A DNA stretch of 64,000 nucleotides from Endozoicomonas euniceicola (GTDB taxonomy: Bacteria; Pseudomonadota; Gammaproteobacteria; Pseudomonadales; Endozoicomonadaceae), in NCBI RefSeq assembly GCF_025562755.1, contig NZ_CP103300.1, positions 2,412,501 to 2,476,500 of the forward strand. Reading direction: 5' to 3'. The notes below the pieces were generated by a model that worked only from the letters and a program-made list of their open reading frames with translations, ran no database searches and was not told where the DNA came from. This document shows positions 55,901-64,000 of the stretch, piece by piece. Every line of letters starts with the position of its first letter. Positions within the stretch are counted from its first letter, which is position 1. The position numbers and the translations under genes are program-made.

Positions 55901-58900
55901 TGTTTCGCTGGTTTGCGCACTGTCACCATTCGCTTCAGTCGCCGTAGCGTTCAGGGTGATGGTGAAATCGTCATGACTGTTGGCCGGTGGCGTCAGGGAC
56001 AGAGCAGACAGGTTCCAGGTGGATACATCGACATCACTGCCATCGGTGCTGACGCTGTTAGTGCCATCTGTTAATGTGCTGCCCGATGGAATGCCGCCCA
56101 GGCTGGCTGTGACGGTTTCTGTGCCACCACTTGTTACCGAGCCAAGATCCAGCGGAATGCCGGTATCTTCAAGGCTGGTAATTTCGTAGTCGTAAGCCGG
56201 GTCGCTGCTGACTTCAATACCAACCTGAAGAACTTTCAGAGAGTCAATCCAGGTACCTGATCCATCATTCTCAGCGGACGGTTCCTGAATAGCCAGAATT
56301 GCAGAGTCACTGTTCACAGCAGGCAGCTCTATACGCTGAACCTCCCAGGCGCTGCTGGCCGGTGTAACCGTCGTCAGCAGTTCTCCATTCCAGTAAACAT
56401 CAACAGAATCATCGGAAGTGTCTGAGTCACTGCGCTTACGAATGGCCAGTTCAAACACATGGGGCTGACCGTTACTGGTATCAATAGTGTGGTCAAATCC
56501 ATCCTGACCTAAACCATAATCCAGTTCCACCCATTGCTGGCCTTCATGGGCAGCATTACCTCGCCATACCTCGTAGCCGTTCTGATGACTACTCCAGTCA
56601 TCCAGTGAGTCAGTGACCCCATGCCAACCACCATTACCCTGGGCAGGAGATTCAAAGCCCTCGGTGCTGATGAGAATTTCATCGGTAGACACATCGAACA
56701 CCGGGGCATCCGCTACAGCAGTCACATCAATCACAGCACTGTTTGCGACATCTGTCGTACCATCATTAACGTTGTAATTGAAAGCGACATCGTTGCCGTT
56801 AAAGTGCTCAGCCGGTGTAAATGTCCAGGTGTCATCACCATTATCAGTTAAGGCACCATGGCTGCTATCTGCCAGTACAAGACTGTTGACACTTAAAGTG
56901 TCGCCTTCAACATCTATCGCATTAGCAAGCAGCTGTGCTTCGGTAATAACGATGCCGGTATCTTCGTTAGTGCTGCCAAGGTCAACCACACTGGCAACCG
57001 GCGCATCGTTTGTGCCGTTGATAGTAATGACAATATCGTGCGCAGTGTTATCGAAAGATTTAACCGTGATGGTTTCCGTCAGGCTGTCACCGTCGCCCAG
57101 CGCCTGGATCGCGGTTTGGGTGTTATCCGCTGAGTAGCTCCAGTTACCGTCAGCATCGATGGTGAGATCGCCGTAAGTTCCGGTCAGTGTTTCCGCTGAG
57201 AAGGCAGCTTCGCCAGTATCGACATCAGTGATATCGAGTTTTCCGGAAGCGGTTAAGGTAGCGGCGTCGTCTTCTGTGATTGACGCAGTATCTGCGCCAC
57301 TGATAATCGCAACATCGTTGGTGCCGTTAATGCTGACCGTGATGTCTTTGGTAGTACCATCCACCGACTGTACGGTGATAGTGTCGATCAGGCTGTCACC
57401 ATCGCCCAGTGCCTGAATCGCTGACTGGCTATGATCCAGTGAATAGCTCCAGCTGCCGTTGGCATTGATGATCAGGGAACCGTAATTACCCGTGACAGTT
57501 TCTGCGATGAAACTGGATTCTCCAGTGTCGGTGTCGGATACATCCAGTACACCTTCTGTCCGTAACTGGTTGATGAGCGAACCATCCGAATTCATCAACT
57601 GGGCACCATTAAGTGCAAAGCTGTCATCAATAACGGATACTGTCGGGCTCAGCTCAACGGTAAGGCTCTCAGGGAAACGATCACTGATCGAATAAATTGA
57701 CAGATCCGTGTAGAACCGGAGACCAATCGCTGTTAAGGATTCGCTAAAGGTAATGGTTGATCCGTCTGCACCTAAATCAAGATACCGTCCACCTGACACG
57801 CCGTCCGTAGCATGATAATCCCCACTAACATCAATAACCCCGTCAACCAGGTTATAAGCACCTAGAATTCCTGAATCAGAGGTACTGCTTACCAGTGCAG
57901 AATCTATTGGTGCAACAGTTCCGTCTGACAGAATCAACTGGACTTCGCTCAGTGTGATGACACCACTGCCGTCGACTCCCGTACCGCTGAAAGCAAACTC
58001 AGAGAATGTTTTTTCTGACCCAAAGTCAAAATCAAAGTACTTCGTGTCGCCAACACCGCTTTCCCAGTTGCCTGTCGAGGTATGGCTTGTTGCGCCCGTG
58101 TAACGAGTATCATTAAGAAGAAGATCTTCAGATTGAACAGTGTACTCGAATACAAGATTGTCGGAATTATTTCCTGATACGTAGACTGCCTGACGAGTTT
58201 CTCCTCCGACGTTTATAGAGACGGAGGGAGTACCCTGATCGGTATTGACGGTAACAGCCTGATTCATGGACAACGTTACCTGAACCGTTTCGCCCACCGT
58301 AGTGATCATATTTTTGTCAGCTGTGGAAGAGACCAGGCTGTCCTGAAATACCCGGTCTTCAACCACACTGCCTATATCAACTCCACTGATTGCAGCCGCA
58401 TCGTTGGTGCCATTGATTGTGATAACAATATCGTGGGTGGTGTTATCGAAGGACTTAACCGTGATGGTTTCTGTCAGGCTGTCACCATCGCCCAGTGCCT
58501 GAACCGCTGCCTGGCTGCTGTCCGCTGAATAGTTCCAGTTACCATTGACATCAATGGTCAGTGAACCGTAGCTGCCGGTGACTGTTTCTGCGGTGAAGCT
58601 GGATTCACCGGTATCAACATCAGAAACAGTCAGCGCACCGGAAGCCATTAATGTAGCAGCGTCGTCTTCTGTGACAGTGGCGGTATCAACACCACTAATC
58701 ACTGCCGCATCATTGGTGCCATTAATCGTGATGACAATATTGTGGGTGGTGTTATCGAAAGACTTAACCGTGATGGTTTCCGTCAGGCTGTCACCATCGG
58801 CCAGTGCCTGAACCGCTGCCTGGCTGCTGTCCGCTGAATAACTCCAGTTACCATTGACATCAATGGTCAGGGAACCGTAAGTCCCCGTAACGGTTTCTCC

Positions 58901-61900
58901 AGTAAAGCTGGCTTCACCGGTATCAACATCAGAAACGGTCAGCGCACCGGAAGCGGTTAATGTAGCAGCATCGTCTTCTGTTATTGAGGCAGTATCGACG
59001 CCGCCAATCACTGCTGCATCGTTGGTGCCATTAATCGTGATCGTGATGTTTTTCGTTGTGCCATCAGCGGACTGAACCGCTACGGTATCAGTCAGGCTGT
59101 CACCGTCACCCAGCGCCTGGATCGCAGTTTGGGTGTTATCCGCTGAGTAGCTCCAGTTACCGTCAGCATCGATGGTGAGATCGCCGTAAGTTCCGGTCAG
59201 TGTTTCCGCTGAGAAGGCAGCTTCGCCAGTATCGACATCAGTGATATCGAGTTTTCCGGAAGCGATTAAGGTAGTAGTAGCGTCGTTTTCTGTGATTGAC
59301 GCAGCATCTGTACCGCTGATAACCGCAATATCATTAATACCGTTAATGGTGACCGTGATGTCTTTGGTAGTACCATCCACCGACTGTACGGTGATAGTGT
59401 CGATCAGGCTGTCACCATCGCCCAGTGCCTGAACCGCTGCCTGGCTGCTGTCCGCTGAATAACTCCAGTTACCATTGACATCAATGGTCAGGGAACCGTA
59501 AGTCCCCGTAACGGTTTCTCCAGTAAAGCTGGATTCACCGGTATCAACATCAGAAACGGTCAGCGCACCGGAAGCGGTTAATGTAGCAGCGTCGTCTTCT
59601 GTGACAGTGGCGGTATCAACACCGTCAATGATTGCCGCATCATTAGTGCCATTGATGGTGATAACAATATCGTGGGTGGTGTTATCGAAGGACTTAACGG
59701 TGATGGTTTCTGTAAGGCTGTCACCATCACCCAATGCCTGAATCGCTGCCTGACTGTTAGCCGCTGAATAGCTCCAGTTACCGTTGGCATCAATAGTCAG
59801 AGAACCGTAGGTTCCCGTAACGGTTTCTCCAGTAAAGCTGGCTTCACCGGTATCAACATCAGAAACGGTCAGCGCACCGGAAGCGGTTAATGTAGCAGTA
59901 TCGTCTTCTGTGACAGTGGCGGTATCAATACCACCAATCACTGCCGCATCATTAGTGCCATTGATCGTGATAACAATATTGTGTGTGGTGTTATCGAAGG
60001 ACTTAACCGTGATGGTTTCTGTCAGGCTGTCACCGTCGCCCAGCGCCTGGATTGCGGCTTGAGTGTTATCCGCTGAGTAGCTCCAGTTACCGTCAGCATC
60101 GATGGTGAGGTCACCATAAGTGCCGGTCAATGTTTCAGCTGAGAAGACGGCCTCACCCGTATCGGCATCCGTGATATCCAGTTTGCCGGTAGCGGTTAAG
60201 GTAGCGGCGGCGTCTTCTGTGATTGACGCAGCATCTGTACCGCTGATAACCGCAATATCATTAATACCGTTAATGGTGACCGTGATGTCTTTGGTAGTAC
60301 CATCCACCGACTGTACGGTGATAGTGTCGATCAGGCTGCCACCATCGCCCAGCGCCTGGATCGCGGTTTGAGTGTTATCCGCTGAGTAGCTCCAGTTACC
60401 GTCAGCATCGATGGTGAGGTCACCATAAGTGCCGGTCAATGTTTCAGCTGAGAAGACGGCCTCACCCGTATCGGCATCCGTGATATCCAGTTTGCCGGTA
60501 GCGGTTAAGGTAGCGGCGTCGTCTTCTGTGACAGTGGCGGTATCAACACCACCAATCACTGCCGCATCATTAGTGCCATTGATCGTGATAACAATATTGT
60601 GTGTGGTGTTATCGAAGGACTTAACCGTGATGGTTTCTGTCAGGCTGTCACCTTCGCCCAGCGCCTGGATCGCGGTTTGAGTGTTATCCGCTGAGTAGCT
60701 CCAGTTGCCGTCAGCATCGATGGTGAGGTCACCATAAGTGCCGGTCAATGTTTCAGCTGAGAAGACGGCCTCACCCGTATCGGCATCCGTGATATCCAGT
60801 TTGCCGGTAGCGGTTAAGGTAGCGGCGTCGTCTTCTGTGATTGACGCAGCATCTGTACCGCTGATAACCGCAATATCATTAATACCGTTAATGGTGACCG
60901 TGATGTCTTTGGTAGTACCATCCACCGACTGTACGGTGATAGTGTCGATCAGGCTGTCACCATCGCCCAGTGCCTGAATGGCGGTTTGGGTGCTATCGGC
61001 TTCGTAGCTCCAATTGCCGTCCGCATCGATAGTCACGGAACCATAAGTTCCGGTGACGGTTTCGGCTGAGAACGCTGCTTCGCCGGTATCGGCATCGGTA
61101 ACATCGAGTTTGCCGGAAGCGGTTAATGTGGAAGCATCGTCTTCTGTTATTGAGGCAGTATCGATGCCGCCAATCACTGCCGCATCATTAGTGCCATTGA
61201 TCGTGATAACAATATTGTGGGTGGTGTTATCGAAGGACTTAACCATGATGGTTTCTGTCAGGCTGTCACCGTCGCCCAGCGCCTGAACCGCTGCCTGGCT
61301 GCTGTCCGCTGAATAGCTCCAGTTACCATTGGCATCAATGGTCAGGGAACCGTAGCTGCCGGTGACCGTTTCTGCGGTAAAGCTGGCTTCACCGGTATCA
61401 ACATCAGAAACGGTCAGCGCACCGGAAGCCGTTAATGTGGCAGCGTCATCTTCTGTGACAGAAGCGATATCAACCCCACCAATCACTGCCACATCATTAG
61501 TGCCATTGATCGTGATAACAATATCGTGCGTGGTGTTATCGAAAGACTTAACCGTGATGGTTTCCGTCAGGCTGTCACCATCGCCAAGTGCCTGAACCGC
61601 TGCCTGGCTGCTGTCCGCTGAATAACTCCAGTTACCATTGACATCAATGGTCAGTGAACCGTAAGTTCCCGTAACGGTTTCTCCAGTAAAGCTGCCTTCA
61701 CCGGTATCAACATCAGAAACGGTCAGCGCACCGGAAGCCGTTAATGTAGCGGCGTCGTCTTCTGTGACAGTGGCGGTATCAACACCACCAATCACTGCCG
61801 CATCATTAGTGCCATTGATGGTGATCACAATATCGTGGGTGGTGTTATCGAAGGACTTAACCGTGATGGTTTCTGTCAGGCTGTCACCATCGCCCAGTGC

Positions 61901-64000
61901 CTGAATGGCGGTTTGGGTGCTATCGGCTTCGTAGCTCCAATTGCCGTCAGCATCAATGGTGAGGTTACCATAAGTGCCGGTCAATGCTTCAGCTGAGAAG
62001 ACGGCCTCACCCGTATCGGCATCCGTGATATCCAGTTTGCCGGTAGCGGTTAAGGTGGCTGCGGCGTCTTCCGTTACACTGCCCGTGTCTGTGCCGGTGA
62101 TAACCGCCGCATCCCCTGCTGCCATAAAGTTAATTGTTGCCTGTGCCGCCGTCGTATCGGTGCCATCGGAGATGGTGTAATCCAGTGCCACTGTACCGTT
62201 GAAATTACTGCCAGGTGTGAACTCATAGTGATCATGACTGGTGAGACTTCCTGCGGTAGTCACTGTGTGGTTGTTGGTTGTATCCACAACCTGACCATTT
62301 TCAGCCCTGATGTCCAATGCCAGGCTGGAGCTGGCATCAGCGACACGAACTCCGGCTTCTATATCAGCCTGGCTAACCGCATCATACGACAGTGTTACAA
62401 AACCAAGCTCAGCATTGGTCAGGGACTGAGACGGGTCAAATTCTCCCCCGTAGACATCCCGATCCTGACCAATGCTTACTACCCCATCAGCCTCAAGGGT
62501 TTGACCCGGGGCTACGGTTTGGGTTTCAACCAGTTGGTGGTTGTCAAAAAGTTTTACGTCACCACTGGCGCTGTCCCAGGTCAGGCTTATGTTATGAAGT
62601 TCGCCATCATTTATGTTAACTCCGGCAAATGTCCTTATATTTCCGTCTAGCTGGAGCATCAGGCTGCCGTCCAGATTCACGGCTATCAGCAATGGATACA
62701 ACTGAACAGGTGTTACCATACTCAGGATTGAGGCAAATGATTCTTCATGACTGCCTGTTGACGTATATTCAAACTCAAGACTGAACGCATCAAAGCTTTG
62801 CAGTGTCTCAGTGACTTCTATCAGGTTGGATGTATCATCCCCAAAAGCAATCCCGTTCACTTCCGTCAGAGTGCCATCGGAACCACTGTACGACACATCA
62901 CTGATCGATAGCGTATCACCGTCCGCATCACTGGCTCCTGCCAGCAACTGGTCTTTGGTAATGGTCAGTGCCGTGTCTTCTGTACCTGCAAGGCTGATCG
63001 CAGAACCGGCTGCTTCCGGAACATCATTTACAGACAGCAGGTTAACCCTTAATGTTTCGCTGGTTTGCGCACTGTCACCATTCGCTTCAGTCGCCGTAGC
63101 GTTCAGGGTGATGGTGAAATCGTCATGACTGTTGGCCGGTGGCGTCAGGGACAGAGCAGACAGGTTCCAGGTGGATACATCGACATCACTGCCATCGGTG
63201 CTGACGCTGTTAGTGCCATCTGTTAATGTGCTGCCCGATGGAATGCCGCCCAGGCTGGCTGTGACGGTTTCTGTGCCACCACTTGTTACCGAGCCAAGAT
63301 CCAGCGGAATGCCGGTATCTTCAAGGCTGGTAATTTCGTAGTCGTAAGCCGGGTCGCTGCTGACTTCAATACCAACCTGAAGAACTTTCAGAGAGTCAAT
63401 CCAGGTACCTGATCCATCATTCTCAGCGGACGGTTCCTGAATAGCCAGAATTGCAGAGTCACTGTTCACAGCAGGCAGCTCTATACGCTGAACCTCCCAG
63501 GCGCTGCTGGCCGGTGTAACCGTCGTCAGCAGTTCTCCATTCCAGTAAACATCAACAGAATCATCGGAAGTGTCTGAGTCACTGCGCTTACGAATGGCCA
63601 GTTCAAACACATGGGGCTGACCGTTACTGGTATCAATAGTGTGGTCAAATCCATCCTGACCTAAACCATAATCCAGTTCCACCCATTGCTGGCCTTCATG
63701 GGCAGCATTACCTCGCCATACCTCGTAGCCGTTCTGATGACTACTCCAGTCATCCAGTGAGTCAGTGACCCCATGCCAACCACCATTACCCTGGGCAGGA
63801 GATTCAAAGCCCTCGGTGCTGATGAGAATTTCATCGGTAGACACATCGAACACCGGGGCATCCGCTACAGCAGTCACATCAATCACAGCACTGTTTACGA
63901 CATCTGTCGTACCGTCATTAACGTTATAATTGAAGGCGACATCGTTGCCGTTAAAGTGCTCAGCCGGTGTAAATGTCCAGGTGTCATCACCATTATCAGT
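52904..64000 (-). CDS. Giant Type I-secreted VCBS-repeat/RTX adhesin (N-terminus outside window)
   Basis: More than 3,690 codons, open to the window edge. From the visible N-terminal side: a cadherin-like segment, a jelly-roll-like glycan-binding candidate (GWHGVTDSLDDW...NGYEVWRGNAAHEG), a concanavalin-like segment, about 14 VCBS repeats of ~103 residues, then a second copy of the cadherin/jelly-roll block. Next come an Ig-like domain (SFDAASRTFSGTPGQQ), a LamG-like domain (YSFDDSNDNTGN...LDEFAVYDKALT), cadherin repeats, and RTX nonapeptides GGDDTVYGGQGGD with a C-terminal Type I secretion domain (ITDFHTGQGGDVLDLSDVL). It is likely a surface or secreted adhesin that binds calcium. No T1SS genes are in view. 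Confidence 0.88.
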   Translation of the reverse strand, partial: TDNGDDTWTFTPAEHFNGNDVAFNYNVNDGTTDVVNSAVIDVTAVADAPVFDVSTDEILISTEGFESPAQGNGGWHGVTDSLDDWSSHQNGYEVWRGNAAHEGQQWVELDYGLGQDGFDHTIDTSNGQPHVFELAIRKRSDSDTSDDSVDVYWNGELLTTVTPASSAWEVQRIELPAVNSDSAILAIQEPSAENDGSGTWIDSLKVLQVGIEVSSDPAYDYEITSLEDTGIPLDLGSVTSGGTETVTASLGGIPSGSTLTDGTNSVSTDGSDVDVSTWNLSALSLTPPANSHDDFTITLNATATEANGDSAQTSETLRVNLLSVNDVPEAAGSAISLAGTEDTALTITKDQLLAGASDADGDTLSISDVSYSGSDGTLTEVNGIAFGDDTSNLIEVTETLQSFDAFSLEFEYTSTGSHEESFASILSMVTPVQLYPLLIAVNLDGSLMLQLDGNIRTFAGVNINDGELHNISLTWDSASGDVKLFDNHQLVETQTVAPGQTLEADGVVSIGQDRDVYGGEFDPSQSLTNAELGFVTLSYDAVSQADIEAGVRVADASSSLALDIRAENGQVVDTTNNHTVTTAGSLTSHDHYEFTPGSNFNGTVALDYTISDGTDTTAAQATINFMAAGDAAVITGTDTGSVTEDAAATLTATGKLDITDADTGEAVFSAEALTGTYGNLTIDADGNWSYEADSTQTAIQALGDGDSLTETITVKSFDNTTHDIVITINGTNDAAVIGGVDTATVTEDDAATLTASGALTVSDVDTGEGSFTGETVTGTYGSLTIDVNGNWSYSADSSQAAVQALGDGDSLTETITVKSFDNTTHDIVITINGTNDVAVIGGVDIASVTEDDAATLTASGALTVSDVDTGEASFTAETVTGSYGSLTIDANGNWSYSADSSQAAVQALGDGDSLTETIMVKSFDNTTHNIVITINGTNDAAVIGGIDTASITEDDASTLTASGKLDVTDADTGEAAFSAETVTGTYGSVTIDADGNWSYEADSTQTAIQALGDGDSLIDTITVQSVDGTTKDITVTINGINDIAVISGTDAASITEDDAATLTATGKLDITDADTGEAVFSAETLTGTYGDLTIDADGNWSYSADNTQTAIQALGEGDSLTETITVKSFDNTTHNIVITINGTNDAAVIGGVDTATVTEDDAATLTATGKLDITDADTGEAVFSAETLTGTYGDLTIDADGNWSYSADNTQTAIQALGDGGSLIDTITVQSVDGTTKDITVTINGINDIAVISGTDAASITEDAAATLTATGKLDITDADTGEAVFSAETLTGTYGDLTIDADGNWSYSADNTQAAIQALGDGDSLTETITVKSFDNTTHNIVITINGTNDAAVIGGIDTATVTEDDTATLTASGALTVSDVDTGEASFTGETVTGTYGSLTIDANGNWSYSAANSQAAIQALGDGDSLTETITVKSFDNTTHDIVITINGTNDAAIIDGVDTATVTEDDAATLTASGALTVSDVDTGESSFTGETVTGTYGSLTIDVNGNWSYSADSSQAAVQALGDGDSLIDTITVQSVDGTTKDITVTINGINDIAVISGTDAASITENDATTTLIASGKLDITDVDTGEAAFSAETLTGTYGDLTIDADGNWSYSADNTQTAIQALGDGDSLTDTVAVQSADGTTKNITITINGTNDAAVIGGVDTASITEDDAATLTASGALTVSDVDTGEASFTGETVTGTYGSLTIDVNGNWSYSADSSQAAVQALADGDSLTETITVKSFDNTTHNIVITINGTNDAAVISGVDTATVTEDDAATLMASGALTVSDVDTGESSFTAETVTGSYGSLTIDVNGNWNYSADSSQAAVQALGDGDSLTETITVKSFDNTTHDIVITINGTNDAAAISGVDIGSVVEDRVFQDSLVSSTADKNMITTVGETVQVTLSMNQAVTVNTDQGTPSVSINVGGETRQAVYVSGNNSDNLVFEYTVQSEDLLLNDTRYTGATSHTSTGNWESGVGDTKYFDFDFGSEKTFSEFAFSGTGVDGSGVITLSEVQLILSDGTVAPIDSALVSSTSDSGILGAYNLVDGVIDVSGDYHATDGVSGGRYLDLGADGSTITFSESLTAIGLRFYTDLSIYSISDRFPESLTVELSPTVSVIDDSFALNGAQLMNSDGSLINQLRTEGVLDVSDTDTGESSFIAETVTGNYGSLIINANGSWSYSLDHSQSAIQALGDGDSLIDTITVQSVDGTTKDITVSINGTNDVAIISGADTASITEDDAATLTASGKLDITDVDTGEAAFSAETLTGTYGDLTIDADGNWSYSADNTQTAIQALGDGDSLTETITVKSFDNTAHDIVITINGTNDAPVASVVDLGSTNEDTGIVITEAQLLANAIDVEGDTLSVNSLVLADSSHGALTDNGDDTWTFTPAEHFNGNDVAFNYNVNDGTTDVANSAVIDVTAVADAPVFDVSTDEILISTEGFESPAQGNGGWHGVTDSLDDWSSHQNGYEVWRGNAAHEGQQWVELDYGLGQDGFDHTIDTSNGQPHVFELAIRKRSDSDTSDDSVDVYWNGELLTTVTPASSAWEVQRIELPAVNSDSAILAIQEPSAENDGSGTWIDSLKVLQVGIEVSSDPAYDYEITSLEDTGIPLDLGSVTSGGTETVTASLGGIPSGSTLTDGTNSVSTDGSDVDVSTWNLSALSLTPPANSHDDFTITLNATATEANGDSAQTSETLRVNLLSVNDVPEAAGSAISLAGTEDTVLTITKDQLLAGATDADGDTLSISDVSYSGSDGTLTEVNGIAFGDDTSNLIEVTETLQSFDAFSLEFEYTSTGSHEESFASILSMVTPVQLNPLMIAVNLDGSLMLQLDGNIRTFAGVNINDGELHNISLTWDSGSGDVKLFDNHQLVETQTVAPGQTLEADGAISIGQDRDVYGGEFDPSQSLTNAELGFVTLSYDAVSQADIEAGVRVADASSSLALDIRAENGQVVDTTNNHTVTTAGSLTSHDHYEFTPGSNFNGTVALDYTISDGTDTTATQATLTFGAVNDAPEVVTAPDSQSAAEDAVFSYTLPAEAFTDADGDALSFSATLSSGDPLPDWLSFDAASRTFSGTPGQQDVGSLAVNITVSDGAESTDILWALDVTEVNEAPELASYSGVEEIIAAYSFDDSNDNTGNGHSLTLDGSASLTPGAGYDGSGTALTMNGTPGGAEAEGLVTGGEMSVSTWVKYDSFDKAWSRIFDFGDGAGRGNIIMGQSGVSNGLSFHIYGDQGGRQSGLDIPYFFPAGEWVHVTATIAGDGTLSIYKNGELAGQADGTVPSERVRDNNYIMKSNWNEGDFNGALDEFAVYDKALTPSQVKAIYDVGTIENQLDDAFLVAENSTDGVSIGTVSAVDEEQDTLTYSLTNDAGGRFTINSSTGEVSVAAGAVLDHEADSTHTITVQVSDGNLTDSRDYTVRVTDQNEVPTATDSTLLLSQADSYSFKGEDFNFNDVDAGDTLQSVTITTLPATGSLMLSGVAVTANQVITVADVENLSYVTPTTDTDVSSSFSFTVSDGSLSSQNQTFSLSVKGALTDNFTGTDQSEIINGTGGADIIEASGGDDTVYGGQGGDSIIGGSGNDILIGGDGADSFIWHADDAGTAEAPAEDTITDFHTGQGGDVLDLSDVLVDEENHQLDEYLHFNFADGDTTVEISSQANGDVTQKVTLKGVDLSSLGGSDSEIINNLLDDGNLQVDP
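54984..56848. repeat. Adhesin module duplication, C-terminal copy
   Basis: At least 1865 bp repeated at 62136-64000 in direct orientation with an offset of exactly 7152 bp (2384 codons). I noticed about a dozen mismatches. It encodes the jelly-roll plus concanavalin-like block. Confidence 0.93.
57000..62110. repeat. Tandem 309-bp VCBS repeats
   Basis: About 14 units of ~309 bp, each encoding ITEDDAATLTASG..., GTYGSLTIDANGNWSYSAD and ITVKSFDNTTHDIVITINGT-like strings. Two subtypes alternate (KSFDNTTH and QSVDGTTKD endings). Unit 13 is split by a ~260-residue inserted domain at about 57560-58370. Confidence 0.9.
57560..58370 (-). other. Domain nested inside VCBS repeat 13
   Basis: Between SVVEDRVFQDSLVSST and LINQLRTEGVLDVSDTDTGE the VCBS pattern stops. 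The inserted ~260 residues contain VTVNTDQGTPSVSINVGG, a strand-rich bacterial Ig-like start, and KYFDFDFGSEKTFSEFAFSG, which resembles discoidin/F5-8C-like folds. It may be a ligand-binding head displayed on the stalk. Confidence 0.6.
62136..64000. repeat. Adhesin module duplication, N-terminal copy
   Basis: Partner of 54984-56848. It runs to the window edge, so its full length is not known. Confidence 0.93.

Noticed and set aside
57000..62110. CRISPR-like regular repetition
   Set aside because: The 309-bp units are coding VCBS repeats with no short repeat-spacer structure.
53072..63861. Many open frames on the plus strand, and some on the minus strand, within the adhesin
   Set aside because: They repeat with the 309-bp VCBS period and are frame shadows of a biased repetitive gene.

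Overview
The window looks like a chromosome segment of a marine, host-associated gammaproteobacterium, with Endozoicomonas and relatives as my best guess. The housekeeping proteins (Hsp33, Epd, Pgk, DsbA/DsbB, endonuclease IV, PntAB, glutathione reductase, malic enzyme) read as gammaproteobacterial. The accessory part is rich in insertion sequences and carries a eukaryote-like RING-between-RING protein and a giant VCBS/RTX adhesin. The taxonomic call is inference from content; no rRNA or tRNA gene is present to fix it. || Layout. 1-2315: 3' part of an HPr-EI-EIIA phosphotransferase fusion. 2307-9607 (minus): a three-gene cluster that I consider the most novel part. It holds a 1232-residue RBR-type (RING1-IBR-RING2) putative ubiquitin ligase with an N-terminal hydrophobic segment, followed by two proline-rich proteins that share a module; one of them ends in a macrodomain-like region. 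10326-18018: hslO, a ucpA-like SDR, a decayed TnpB element, a VapBC pair, epd-pgk, and a NusG/RfaH-like factor translationally coupled to an alpha/beta hydrolase. 18128-22981: dsbA-dsbB and nfo, split by a 2331-bp restriction-modification unit flanked by 410-bp direct repeats, so that one intact copy of each host gene survives. 24118-47411: an insertion-sequence graveyard. It contains nested IS605, IS1380, IS66, IS1634 and IS1182 elements whose inverted repeats and target duplications can be read exactly, and they interrupt a papain-like/NlpC-like gene, a DUF1186/SEC-C gene, a DUF3800 gene and a Type I restriction locus (hsdR-hsdM-rhuM-hsdS). pntAB survives intact inside it. 47522-52862: gor, a lipoprotein, maeA and an ArsR-type metal sensor. 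52904-64000: the C-terminal more than 3,660 residues of a giant Type I-secreted adhesin with about 14 VCBS repeats and a 1.9-kb duplicated module. || How the parts relate. A family of variable palindromic repeats built on GCTGTTGG/CCAACAGC lies in six intergenic sites. Two lie between convergent gene pairs and two lie exactly at break points of the Type I locus. By deleting the insertion sequences in silico at their target duplications, I could restore open reading frames across four interrupted genes, which suggests recent insertions. All reconstructions and family calls were made by eye; no database search was run.
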